Shown here piece by piece: positions 23,169-31,598 of a DNA stretch of 38,966 bases; positions within the stretch are counted from its first letter, which is position 1; every line of letters begins with the position of its first letter. The notes under the pieces were generated by a model that made no database searches, was not told the DNA's origin, and saw only the letters and a list, made by a program, of their open reading frames with translations. Position numbers and translations under genes: made by a program. This stretch comes from Micrococcales bacterium. Its GTDB lineage: Bacteria > Actinomycetota > Actinomycetes > Actinomycetales > Microbacteriaceae. The stretch covers positions 1-38,966 of the forward strand of contig JACRGJ010000016.1 of NCBI GenBank assembly GCA_016212425.1. Direction: 5' to 3'.

Positions 23169-24074
23169 TCAGGCGCCGCCGAACCCGGAGGTCGCGACGC
23201 CCTTGATGATCTGGCGCTGGAAGATCAGGAAGACGACGATGAGGGGCAGCGCCGCGAGTACCGCCTGGGCCATCACCTGCGCGTACTGCACGCCGTAGGC
23301 GCTGATCACCGTCTGCAGTCCGACGGGCAGTGTCATCAACGTGGTGTCGTTGATGATGAGGAACGGCCACAGGAAGTTGTTCCACGCGCCGATGAACACG
23401 AAGATCGCCACGGATGCGAGGATCGGGCGCGACAGCGGCAGCACGATCGACCAGAACACCCGGAAACGGCTGGCCCCATCGACGCGGGCGGCCTCCTCCA
23501 GCTCGATCGGCAACTGGTCGAAGAACTTCTTGAGGATGAACACCATGGCCGGGGCGACGATCTGCGGCAGGATCAGGCCCGCGTAGGTGTCGACGAGGTT
23601 CAGGGCCAGCATCTCGTAGAACAGCGGGATGATCAGCACCTGCGGCGGGATGATGATCGCCGCGATGATCACCGGGTACAGCCACTTCCGCCCCGCGAAG
23701 TCCAGCCGTGAGAAGGCGTACGCCGCGAGCGCGGAGATCGCCACGGTGATCGCCGTGATCAGCACGCTGGTGACAAGGCTGTTGAACCCCCAGGTGGGCA
23801 CGTTGCCCGCGGCGAGGATCTTGGTGAAGGCGTCGATGGTGAAGCCGCCGGCCGGGATCCAGCTCTGGTCGGCGGAGGCGGCATCCGACTCGCTCTTGAA
23901 CGCGGTGTCGACCGCCCAGAGGAACGGGACGAGCCAGCTGATCGCGAGCAGCAGCAGGATCGCGAAGGCGATGATGCGGCCGGGACCGAACGGCTTCTCG
24001 CCAGGCTTGCGCTCCCGGTGCGGGCGGCGACGGGAGAGGTCGGTGGCGCGGGGAGCCAGGTCGACGGTGGCCAT
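23169..24074 (-). CDS. Carbohydrate ABC transporter permease (CUT1, MalG/AraQ type)
   Basis: The 301-residue inner-membrane permease has six predicted membrane segments after a basic N-terminal tail. The EAA loop that docks the ATPase begins at E194 (EAARVDGAS) and continues to LPLSRP. It is the second permease of the importer. Its ATG shares one base with the stop of the first permease (TGATG at 24072-24076), so the two are translated together. No ATPase gene is in the operon; CUT1 systems often share a MsmX-type ATPase encoded elsewhere. Confidence 0.95.
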   Translation of the reverse strand: MATVDLAPRATDLSRRRPHRERKPGEKPFGPGRIIAFAILLLLAISWLVPFLWAVDTAFKSESDAASADQSWIPAGGFTIDAFTKILAAGNVPTWGFNSLVTSVLITAITVAISALAAYAFSRLDFAGRKWLYPVIIAAIIIPPQVLIIPLFYEMLALNLVDTYAGLILPQIVAPAMVFILKKFFDQLPIELEEAARVDGASRFRVFWSIVLPLSRPILASVAIFVFIGAWNNFLWPFLIINDTTLMTLPVGLQTVISAYGVQYAQVMAQAVLAALPLIVVFLIFQRQIIKGVATSGFGGA

Positions 24075-25033
24075 CAGCCGTTCCTCCTCGAGGCGGCGCG
24101 GGTGACGCGGAACTGGGCGATCGAGACGATGACGACGATCGCAAAGAACACGTAGGAGATCGCCGCGGAGTAGCCGAGGCGGTAACCAGTGAATCCGGAG
24201 TCGTAGATGTACTCGACGATCGAGCGCACCGCACCGCCGGGTCCGCCCGTGCCGAGGGTCATCTGGTACACCTGGTCGAACAGCTTCAGCGACGCGAGAA
24301 TCTGCAACATGACGACGAGCACCGTCGTGGGGGCGAGTTGCGGCAGGGTGATCGACCAGACCTGGCGCCACGTGCTGGCGCCGTCGAGAGCGGCCGCCTC
24401 GTAGGTCTGCGCGGGGATGTTCTGGATCGCCGCGAGGTAGAGCAGGAAGTTGAAGCCCACCGTCCACCACACCGTCGCGATGACGATCGACCACATCGCG
24501 GTGTTCGGGTCCTGCAACCACGAGACCGGAGCCAGACCGAGACTGGTGAGCAGTCCGTTCGCGGCGCCGAGCTGCGGGTTGAAGATCCAGATCCAGATCT
24601 GCGAGACGACGGTGGAGGCGAGCAGGAACGGCATGAAGTAGGAGAGCCGCCACAGCCACTGTCCCGGGATGCCCTGCTCGACGAGCACCGCCATGATCAG
24701 CGCGAGCGCGACGAGCGGGATCGTGGAGATGAGGGTGAACCAGGCTGTGTTGCCGAGCGAGCGCCACATGTCTCCGTCGGTGAGGGCCTCGGCGTAGTTC
24801 TGCAGGCCGACGAAGACTCCACCGGCACCGGCGAGCGACTGATCGGTGAGGCTCAGGTACAGCCCGATGATCATCGGGATCAGCAGGAACGCGGCGAACG
24901 CGATGGCGAAGGGCGCGAGGAACGCCCAGCCAGCGAGATTCTCCCGCCGGCGCGGGCGGCGCGAGAGCTCGCGAGGCCGAGTCGCGGTGGTCGCGTTCGC
25001 GACGCTGCGGCCGGTGATGGTGGCGGTGGTCAT
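24074..25033 (-). CDS. Sugar ABC transporter permease (CUT1, MalF/AraP type)
   Basis: The 319-residue permease has a 30-residue basic N-terminal tail, then about six membrane segments starting at WAFLAPFAIAFAAFLLIP. The EAA loop is at 212-220 (EAAALDGAS). Together with the next gene it forms the membrane channel for arabino- or xylo-oligosaccharides, as inferred from the linked GH51 and GH43 enzymes. AAGGAG precedes the ATG by about six bases. It lies 47 bp downstream of the binding-protein gene. Confidence 0.95.
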   Translation of the reverse strand: MTTATITGRSVANATTATRPRELSRRPRRRENLAGWAFLAPFAIAFAAFLLIPMIIGLYLSLTDQSLAGAGGVFVGLQNYAEALTDGDMWRSLGNTAWFTLISTIPLVALALIMAVLVEQGIPGQWLWRLSYFMPFLLASTVVSQIWIWIFNPQLGAANGLLTSLGLAPVSWLQDPNTAMWSIVIATVWWTVGFNFLLYLAAIQNIPAQTYEAAALDGASTWRQVWSITLPQLAPTTVLVVMLQILASLKLFDQVYQMTLGTGGPGGAVRSIVEYIYDSGFTGYRLGYSAAISYVFFAIVVIVSIAQFRVTRAASRRNG

Positions 25034-25080
25034 GGCAGCTCCTTCGATGCCGAGCGGACGGATGCGGTGGGGGACATCTC

Positions 25081-26391
25081 TTACCGACCCTTATCGACCG
25101 GGTTCGGCTGGCCCAGGAGCGTGTTCACGCGGTTGATGAAGCCCCGGAATCCCGCGGCAGGGTCGTCGCCACCGAGCAGAACCCCCTGGACGTATTGAGC
25201 GAAGTAGCCCTGGAAGTTCGACCCGGAGCCGGTGAACCAGGCTTCCGGGTCGTAGTTGATGATCTTCGCGGCGCCGGCGTAGTGCGCTTGGGGCAGCAGC
25301 TTCGCGTACTTCGGCGTGGTCGTCACCGGGAGGTAGGCGGGGATATGGCCCGCCATCGCCCAGTCGTAGGAGATCTTGAGGATGTCGGCGACGAAGTCGT
25401 AGGTGGCTTTGCGACGCACCGGGTCGGCGTTCGCCTGGCGCGGCAGCACGAATGCGTGCGAGTCGGCGTAGGCGGCGGGGGTGCCGAACAGCGTGGGGAT
25501 CGGCTGGGCATCGAACGGGAGCTTCGCCGCCTCCATCGTCGGCAGCTCCCACACCCCGGTGAACAGCATGCCGCTCTTGCCGGTCGAGAACTCGGCCACC
25601 GCCGTGCCGTAGTCGCCGCCCTTCGCCGCGATCTTCCCGTCGAGGATCTGCTGCATGAAGGCGAGGGACTTCACCGCGGCTTCCTCGTCGTACTCGGCTT
25701 TCCGGCCGGGGGTGAGTGTCATGGTCGCCCCCTGCTGGCGATAGAAGGTGTAGAACATCCGCCACATCTGAGCGCCGTCGCCGAGGTAGCCGTAGCTGAC
25801 CGGGTTCCCCTTCGCGACCCCGCCGATCGCCTTGGCGGTCTCGAGGAACTGCTCGGGCGAGGTGATCTCGGCCAGCTGCCCGTCCGAGCCGAGAACGCCG
25901 GCCTTCTCGGCGATGTCGGTGTTGTACATGAGGATGAACGGGTGCGCGTCGAGTGCGACGCTGAACAGGTTGCCCCCCGAGAAGCCCTTCTTCCAGATGC
26001 GCTCGGGGAAGGTCGAGGCGTCGACGCCGCGGGACTCGAGCTCGCCGCGGTCCCAGTTGTCCAGCAGCCCACCGGGGGCGTAGCCCGCGACGCGCGAGGC
26101 GTGCATGATCGCCACGTCGGGCGCCCGGCCCCCGGCGGAGGCCATGGCGAGTTTCGTGTAGTATGGCGCCCCCCAGGCGAGCACCGTCGGCTTCAGCCGG
26201 TATCCGCTGCCGCGGGCGTTGAGCCGGTCGATCAGCCCGCTCATCCGGGTGCCGTCGCCGCCGGAGAGCAGATGCCAGAACTGCAGGGTCGGATCGGTGG
26301 CGGACCCGGCGCAGCCGGCGAGCCCTGCCGTACCGAGGAGCGCGGTGCCGCCGAGCAGAAGCTGCCGGCGCGTGAGGGGGGAGGGGGCCAT
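25081..26391 (-). CDS. Extracellular sugar-binding lipoprotein of the ABC importer
   Basis: The 436-residue solute-binding protein begins with a Tat-like lipoprotein signal: twin arginines R8-R9 in TRRQLLLGG and lipobox LAGC with C27 as the lipidated residue. The mature part is a family 1 sugar-binding fold (LQFWHLLSGGDGTRMSGLIDRLN, ALDAHPFILMYNTDIAEKAG, GKSGMLFTGVWELP). It captures oligosaccharide outside the cell for the two permeases. AAGGAG lies eight bases before the ATG. It is the first gene of the operon and sits directly behind a LacI-type operator. Confidence 0.95.
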   Translation of the reverse strand: MAPSPLTRRQLLLGGTALLGTAGLAGCAGSATDPTLQFWHLLSGGDGTRMSGLIDRLNARGSGYRLKPTVLAWGAPYYTKLAMASAGGRAPDVAIMHASRVAGYAPGGLLDNWDRGELESRGVDASTFPERIWKKGFSGGNLFSVALDAHPFILMYNTDIAEKAGVLGSDGQLAEITSPEQFLETAKAIGGVAKGNPVSYGYLGDGAQMWRMFYTFYRQQGATMTLTPGRKAEYDEEAAVKSLAFMQQILDGKIAAKGGDYGTAVAEFSTGKSGMLFTGVWELPTMEAAKLPFDAQPIPTLFGTPAAYADSHAFVLPRQANADPVRRKATYDFVADILKISYDWAMAGHIPAYLPVTTTPKYAKLLPQAHYAGAAKIINYDPEAWFTGSGSNFQGYFAQYVQGVLLGGDDPAAGFRGFINRVNTLLGQPNPVDKGR

Positions 26392-26418
26392 CGAGTCACT
26401 CCTTCGTGATCCCTTCCA

Positions 26419-26446
26419 GCTTTACATCGATGTAAGGCCGATGCAA
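26419..26446 (-). promoter_or_regulatory. Operon promoter with perfect LacI-type operator
   Basis: TTACATCGATGTAA (26422-26435) is a perfect 14-bp palindrome with the central CG typical of LacI-family operators. On the minus strand TTGCAT (26441-26446) and TAAAGC (26419-26424) make a plausible -35/-10 pair with a 16-base spacer that contains the operator. Bound repressor would block the importer operon. The adjacent LacI gene ending at 26463 is the obvious candidate regulator. Confidence 0.8.
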
Positions 26447-26462
26447 GATTCGCGGCTGGTTC

Positions 26463-27473
26463 TCATCCGCCGGTGCTCGCTCGCACCACGAGCTCATGGG
26501 CGATGACGCGGCGGCGGGGTGGCGAGTTCCGGTTGACGAGGCGGTTCTCGAGCAGGTCGAGCGCGGTCGCCGCGTAGGCGCGGAGGGGCAACCGGATCGT
26601 GCTGAGCGGCGGAGTCGCCGCCGCGGCATCTGGGATGTCGTCGAATCCGCAGACCAGCACGTCATCGGGCACCCGCAGGCCAAGAGCCCACAGGGCGGAG
26701 ATCGCGCCCAGGGCGAGCGAGTCGGTGAAGCAGAACAGGGCATCCGGACGAGCTCGGTCGAGCACCTGCTCGGCGGCGCGGCGCCCGCCGATCGGGCTCC
26801 ACTCCGCCGCGGAGCCCGACAGTGCCGGCTCGAAGGTCAGCCCCGCCTCGGCGATGGCCGCGCGATAGCCCTCGAAGCGGGTGTGCGCGGTGGCGGTGTC
26901 GAAAGTGACGGAGGGTGCGCCGATCACGCCGATCCGCCGCGCCCCGCGGCCGATGAGATGCCGGGTCGCGTCGCGGGCCGCCGCGACGCTGTCGATGCAG
27001 ACCTGATCGGCGCGCTGCTGCTGCACCTCGCCGATCAGCACCACGGGCGGCAGCGCGTCGCTGTGCTCCACCGCCGAGTCGGCCAGGGTCGCCGGATTGA
27101 GCACGAGTCCGTCGATCTGGTGCGCGCGGGCGCGGCTGAGCAGCTCGTACTCGCGGGCGGGATCCTTCGCCGTCTCCTCGATCTGCACGGCGAGGCCGCG
27201 CTCGTGGGCCTCCTGCACGAAGTGGTGGATGAGGTTGGCCGAGAACGACGTGGTCAGATCGGGCAACGCGAGGGCGATGACGCCCGAGCGGCCGTTGCGG
27301 AGGGTCCGGGCGCTGTAGTTCGGCACGTAGTCCAGCTCGCGCATCGCCGCCTCCACCCGCTCGCGGGTCTGCGCGGTCACGGATGCGGCGCCGGTCAGCA
27401 CATTCGAGACCGTCTTGGGCGAGACCCCCGCAAGGGCCGCGACGTCCTTGACGGTGGGGCGGCGGCGGTTCAC
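26463..27473 (-). CDS. LacI-family regulator of the arabino-oligosaccharide operon
   Basis: The 336-residue protein has an N-terminal helix-turn-helix (TVKDVAALAGVSPKTVSNVL, residues about 8-27), a hinge helix (PNYSARTLRNGRSG) and a periplasmic-binding-protein-like sensor domain (VIALALPDLTTSFS, DALFCFTDSLALGAI, VCGFDDIPDA). It probably represses the downstream importer and GH51 genes via the palindrome at 26422 until a pentose or oligosaccharide binds. The start is GTG 27473, four bases after the hrpA stop and with only a weak GAGCAGG ahead. It could be read from the hrpA transcript or from a promoter inside hrpA. Confidence 0.92.
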   Translation of the reverse strand: MNRRRPTVKDVAALAGVSPKTVSNVLTGAASVTAQTRERVEAAMRELDYVPNYSARTLRNGRSGVIALALPDLTTSFSANLIHHFVQEAHERGLAVQIEETAKDPAREYELLSRARAHQIDGLVLNPATLADSAVEHSDALPPVVLIGEVQQQRADQVCIDSVAAARDATRHLIGRGARRIGVIGAPSVTFDTATAHTRFEGYRAAIAEAGLTFEPALSGSAAEWSPIGGRRAAEQVLDRARPDALFCFTDSLALGAISALWALGLRVPDDVLVCGFDDIPDAAAATPPLSTIRLPLRAYAATALDLLENRLVNRNSPPRRRVIAHELVVRASTGG

Positions 27474-27477
27474 CTGC

Positions 27478-30400
27478 TCACAGTAGAGCGGCGCGGATGC
27501 GCTGCACGGAGACCGGGCCGGAGGCCCGAAGGGGCTGGGCGAAGAGGGACAGGCGCAGCTCTTCGAGCATCCAGCGCGCGGCGACCAGCCGCGGGGGCGC
27601 GTCGGGCGAGAGGGGCAGGGTGCCGCCGGCGTCGCGGTAGAGGGCGAGCGCCTGCTCCACCTGGCTCTGCCAGGCGCGGTCACGGCCCGGGTTCTCGGCG
27701 AGCCGTTCGATGCGGTGCACGATCCCGCGCGCGTACACCGGCATCCGCTGCAGGCGCTCCGCTCCGGCGCGGGCGATGAACCCCGGATGCACGAGGGCCT
27801 CCAGCTGCGCGCGGGTGTCGGCGAGGGGCGAGAGGAACGCGAGACTCGACGCGGAGGCGATGACGCGGTCGGCGTCGCGCGCCGCCGCGAGTGTCGCGGC
27901 GGCGTCGGCGACGATCCGGAACACCCGCTCCACGAGGCCGGCCGACACCCCCTCGCGCAGCGCCGCGAACTCCGCACGCGTGCGCGGCGCGCGGTCTCCG
28001 GCGACCGCGTCGATCGCGGCGCCCACCGCATCCGTCAGCAGGGCAGCCGTCGAGGGGTAGGGGCTCGTGGCGAGGGAGAGCTTCTCGGACGCGGTGAGGT
28101 GCTCCTGCACGTAGGACGCCGGGCTCGGTGTCCCGAGCACGAGGAGGCGCCGGATGCCCGCCAGGTGCGTGCGCTCCGCCTCCGCGGCGGTAGGCAGCAG
28201 GGTGACGGACACCGTGGTGCCGTCGTCCCGCAGCGCCGGGTAGGCGCGCACGGTGCTGCCGCCGACGCGGCGCTCGAGGACGGCGGGCAGCGCGTCGAGG
28301 TCGAAGGTGGTGAGGCCCGAACGGGTCAGCGCGGGGTCGAGGGCGACCTCCGGGGCGGCGGCGCGCACGACGCTCGCGTGGGCGTGGTCGGCGAAGCGCG
28401 CGCGGAGCGCGTCGAGGTCCTTGTCGCGCCCCAGCCGCCGGCCGCGCTCGTCGACCGCCGCGAAGGTGGGCCGCAGGTGCGCGGGCAGACGCTCGAGCTC
28501 GAAGTCGTCCGGGGTCACGACGGTGTGCGCGGTCGCGCGGATCGCGTCGGCGAGACGCTCGGTCAGCGGGCCGTCGGGATGCTCGGGCAGGTCGGCGACG
28601 AGGCGGCGCGCCCAGTCGCCCACGGGCACCACCTGGCGCCGGATGCTCTTCGGGAGAGTCCGGAGGAGGGCCGCGACGAGCTCCTGGCGCATCCCCGGCA
28701 CCAGCCAGTCGAGCCCGGCGTCGTCGACCCGGGGCAGCAGGGCGAGGGGCACGTCGACGGTGACGCCGTCGTCGTCGGCCCCGGGCTCGAAGCGGTAGGC
28801 GAGCCGCAGCCGCTGGTCGTCGCTGTGCCACTCGCTCGGGTAGAGATCCTCGTCCACCGCCTCGGCGGCATCCAGGTCGGCGGCGGTCAGGGTGAGCAGG
28901 TCGGGAGTCGCCTGCCTCTCCCGCCGCCACCAGCGCTCGAACGAGCGGGTGTCGGTCACCTCGGCGGGCACGCGACGCTCGTAGAACCGGAACACGGCCT
29001 CGTCGTCGAAAAGCAGATCCCGTCGGCGGGTGCGCTCCTCGACCTCCCGCAGCTCGCGACGCACCCGGGCGTTGCGCTCGACGAAGCCGAGCAGCCCGCT
29101 GCCGCGCGTCTCCGGGTTCCACTCACCGGCGACCATCGCGTGCCGCAGGAACAGCTCTCGGGCGCCGTCCGGGTCGATGCGGGCGAGCCGGATGCGCCGC
29201 GCCTCCACGAGCGGCACCCCGAACAGGGTGACCCGCTCGTCCACCACGGCCGAGCCCTGGCGCGCTAGCCAGCGCGGCTCCCCGTAGCTGCGCTTCACGA
29301 GGTCTCCGCCCAGCCGCTCCGCCCACTCCGGGTCGATCGCGGCGACCGTGCGACCGAACAGCCGGCTGGTCTCGACGAGCTCGGCGGCCATCACCGCCCG
29401 CGGGGGTCGCCTCGCCAGCGCCGAGCCGGGGAAGACGACGAAGCGCTGCGCCCGGGCGGCGAGGTACTCCGTCGCGCGACGGCGCTCCTTCGTGCCGACG
29501 GTGCGCTCGTCGCGGATGCCGATCCGGCTGAGCAGACCCGCGAGCAGCGCCCGGTGCACCGCGTCCGGCTCGGCTGCCGGCCGTTCCGTCTCCTGTCCGG
29601 AGGACCGCGTCCGCAGGGCGCGATGAAGCTGGCGGACCAGGTCCTGCCACTCCCGCACACGGAGGTAGTTGAGATAGTCCGCTCGGCACATACGTCGGAA
29701 GGCGGAGCTGCTGCGCGCATCCTGCTCGTGCTGCAGGTACGTCCACAGACCCAGCAGCGCCAGGAAGTCGCTGGTCGGATCGGCGAAGCGCGCGTGCGCG
29801 GCATCCGCCTGCTCGCGCTTCTCGCGCGGTCGCTCCCGCGGGTCCTGGATGGTGAGCCCGGCGACGATCGGCACCACCGCATCCGCCACGCCGGTGCGTC
29901 GCGCCTCGACGAGCATCCGCCCGAAGCGCGGGTCGACCGGCAGCCGCGCGAGCTCGCGACCGATCGCCGTGATGCGCCGGGTGTCGCCCTCCACGGCGAC
30001 CGCGCCGAGCTCGACGAGCAGATCCAGCCCGTCGCGGATGCCGCGAGCATCCGGCGGCTGCAGGAACGGGAAGGCCTCGAGATCGCCCAGCCCCAGCGCG
30101 AGCAGCTGCAGGATCACCGCCGCGAGGTTCGTGCGCACGATCTCGGGGTCCGTGTACTCGGGGCGGCGCAGGTAGTCCGCCTCCGAATACAGGCGGATCG
30201 CGATGCCCGGGCTGGTGCGCCCGGCGCGGCCCGCGCGCTGGTTCGCGCTCGCCTGGCTGATCGGCTCGATCGGCAGCCGCTGCACCTTCGCCCGGGTGGA
30301 GTAGCGGCTGATGCGCGCGGTGCCGCCGTCGATGACGTAGCGGATGCCGGGCACCGTCAGGCTCGTCTCGGCGACGTTCGTCGCCAGCACGATCCGGCGG

Positions 30401-31317
30401 GCGATGCCGGGGGCGCGCCGCGCGAAGACGCGGTGCTGATCCTCCGCGCTGAGGCGTCCGTACAGCGGCAGCACCTCGGTGCCCCGGCCGTCGCGGCCCT
30501 GGCCGTACCTGCCGCGCACCGCCTCCTCCGCGCCGCGGATCTCGTTCTCGCCGCTGAGGAACACGAGCACGTCGCCGGGCTCTTCGCCGGCGAGCTCGTC
30601 GAGCGCGGCGAGCAGCGCGTCGGTGTCGTCGCCGGGCGCCGGGGCCTCGCCGTCGTCCTCCGCGTCGCGGGTCTCGGCGGTGTCGTCCTCGGCGGTGTCG
30701 TCCTCGGGCACGAGCGGGCGGTACCGCACCTCGACCGGGAACGTGCGCCCGCTCACCTCCACGATCGGGGCGGGCACGCCCGCGGCATCCGCGAAGTACC
30801 GCGCGAAGCTCTCGGGGTCGATGGTCGCGCTGGTGACGACGACCCTCAGATCCGGCCGGCTCGGCAGGAGGCGCTTCAGGTAGCCGAGCAGGAAGTCGAT
30901 CGTGAGGCTGCGCTCATGCGCCTCGTCGATGACGATCGCGTCGTAGCGGCGCAGGTCGCGGTCGCGGGCGATCTCGGCCAGCAGCACCCCGTCGGTCATC
31001 ACCTTCAGCCGCGTCGCCGCCGAGCTGCGGTCGGTGAAGCGCACCTGATAGCCCACCGCCTCGCCGAGCTCGACGCCGAGCTCCTCCGCGATCCGCTCGG
31101 CCACGCTGCGCGCGGCGATCCGGCGCGGCTGGGTGTGCCCGATCCGCTCGCACCCCAGCTCGAGCAGCATCTTGGGCAGCTGCGTCGTCTTCCCCGACCC
31201 GGTCTCGCCGGCGACGATGACCACCTGGTGCGCGGCGAGCACCCGCAGCAGCTCCTCGCGGCGGGCGCTGACCGGCAACTCCTCGGGGTAGGAGATGCGG
31301 AGCTCGGCGGAGGTCAT
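27478..31317 (-). CDS. hrpA: ATP-dependent RNA helicase HrpA
   Basis: The 1279-residue DEAH-box helicase has Walker A GETGSGKT (37-44), DEAH (131-134) and SAT (163-165), then the second RecA domain (FLSGENEI, NVAETSLTVPGIRYVIDGG, QRAGRAGRTSPG). Helicase-associated and OB-fold regions follow, and a large C-terminal DUF3418 region characteristic of HrpA. It unwinds RNA and in other bacteria acts in mRNA processing and rescue of stalled ribosomes. An acidic insert at about 205-233 (repeated EDDTA) sits between the two RecA domains and is encoded by a 15-bp DNA repeat (30673-30702). The start at 31317 has GGAGG upstream and a TAGGCT -10 at 31329-31334. Confidence 0.95.
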   Translation of the reverse strand: MTSAELRISYPEELPVSARREELLRVLAAHQVVIVAGETGSGKTTQLPKMLLELGCERIGHTQPRRIAARSVAERIAEELGVELGEAVGYQVRFTDRSSAATRLKVMTDGVLLAEIARDRDLRRYDAIVIDEAHERSLTIDFLLGYLKRLLPSRPDLRVVVTSATIDPESFARYFADAAGVPAPIVEVSGRTFPVEVRYRPLVPEDDTAEDDTAETRDAEDDGEAPAPGDDTDALLAALDELAGEEPGDVLVFLSGENEIRGAEEAVRGRYGQGRDGRGTEVLPLYGRLSAEDQHRVFARRAPGIARRIVLATNVAETSLTVPGIRYVIDGGTARISRYSTRAKVQRLPIEPISQASANQRAGRAGRTSPGIAIRLYSEADYLRRPEYTDPEIVRTNLAAVILQLLALGLGDLEAFPFLQPPDARGIRDGLDLLVELGAVAVEGDTRRITAIGRELARLPVDPRFGRMLVEARRTGVADAVVPIVAGLTIQDPRERPREKREQADAAHARFADPTSDFLALLGLWTYLQHEQDARSSSAFRRMCRADYLNYLRVREWQDLVRQLHRALRTRSSGQETERPAAEPDAVHRALLAGLLSRIGIRDERTVGTKERRRATEYLAARAQRFVVFPGSALARRPPRAVMAAELVETSRLFGRTVAAIDPEWAERLGGDLVKRSYGEPRWLARQGSAVVDERVTLFGVPLVEARRIRLARIDPDGARELFLRHAMVAGEWNPETRGSGLLGFVERNARVRRELREVEERTRRRDLLFDDEAVFRFYERRVPAEVTDTRSFERWWRRERQATPDLLTLTAADLDAAEAVDEDLYPSEWHSDDQRLRLAYRFEPGADDDGVTVDVPLALLPRVDDAGLDWLVPGMRQELVAALLRTLPKSIRRQVVPVGDWARRLVADLPEHPDGPLTERLADAIRATAHTVVTPDDFELERLPAHLRPTFAAVDERGRRLGRDKDLDALRARFADHAHASVVRAAAPEVALDPALTRSGLTTFDLDALPAVLERRVGGSTVRAYPALRDDGTTVSVTLLPTAAEAERTHLAGIRRLLVLGTPSPASYVQEHLTASEKLSLATSPYPSTAALLTDAVGAAIDAVAGDRAPRTRAEFAALREGVSAGLVERVFRIVADAAATLAAARDADRVIASASSLAFLSPLADTRAQLEALVHPGFIARAGAERLQRMPVYARGIVHRIERLAENPGRDRAWQSQVEQALALYRDAGGTLPLSPDAPPRLVAARWMLEELRLSLFAQPLRASGPVSVQRIRAALL
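30673..30702 (-). repeat. 15-bp tandem duplication in hrpA
   Basis: CTCGGCGGTGTCGTC occurs twice in a row (30673-30687, 30688-30702), encoding a repeated acidic EDDTA unit in the linker between the helicase domains. Confidence 0.7.
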
Positions 31318-31328
31318 GGCAGCCCTCC

Positions 31329-31334
31329 AGCCTA
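31329..31334 (-). promoter_or_regulatory. -10 element (TAGGCT) for hrpA
   Basis: TAGGCT on the minus strand, 11 bases from ATG 31317 with GGAGGG between, gives a very short leader. Confidence 0.4.
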
Positions 31335-31370
31335 GGCGCCGCCACGCCCCGATGCCCCCGTGCGGCGCCG

Positions 31371-31452
31371 GCGCGGTGCGGTGCGGTGCGGGTGCGGCGC
31401 GGGGCGGTGCGGTGCGGGGCGGTGCGGGGCGGCGCGGTGCGGCGCGGTGCGG
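31371..31452. repeat. GTGCGG/GGCGC short-repeat tract
   Basis: About 80 bases consist almost only of GCGGT, GCGGG and GCGGC units. It lies between the divergent hrpA and LacI genes and is likely slippage-prone. No gene is supported here even though several frames stay open. Confidence 0.75.
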
Positions 31453-31476
31453 GGGCTAGGGCGGGGCCCGACGAGC

Positions 31477-31548
31477 TCGGGACAACAGCCGTTCTCGCCC
31501 GCGACGCCCGGGATCTCCCCTGTTGCCGCCGACCACAGCTGTTGTCCC
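31477..31548. repeat. Inverted repeat with CGGGACAACAGC arms before the second LacI gene
   Basis: CGGGACAACAGC (31477-31488) and GCTGTTGTCCCG (31537-31548) are exact reverse complements 48 bases apart, about 50 bp before the GTG at 31599. A further CCTGTTG lies between them. They may be paired operator half-sites or a REP-like element. Confidence 0.6.
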
Positions 31549-31598
31549 GGAGGATCGGGAGGCGCGGGCTCGGTTGGGTTGCCTGCCAGAATCAGCGC

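Noticed and set aside
31371-31452. CRISPR array or coding repeat in the G-rich tract.
   Set aside because: Units are 5-6 bases with no spacers, and the open frames encode only Arg/Ala/Gly/Cys runs.
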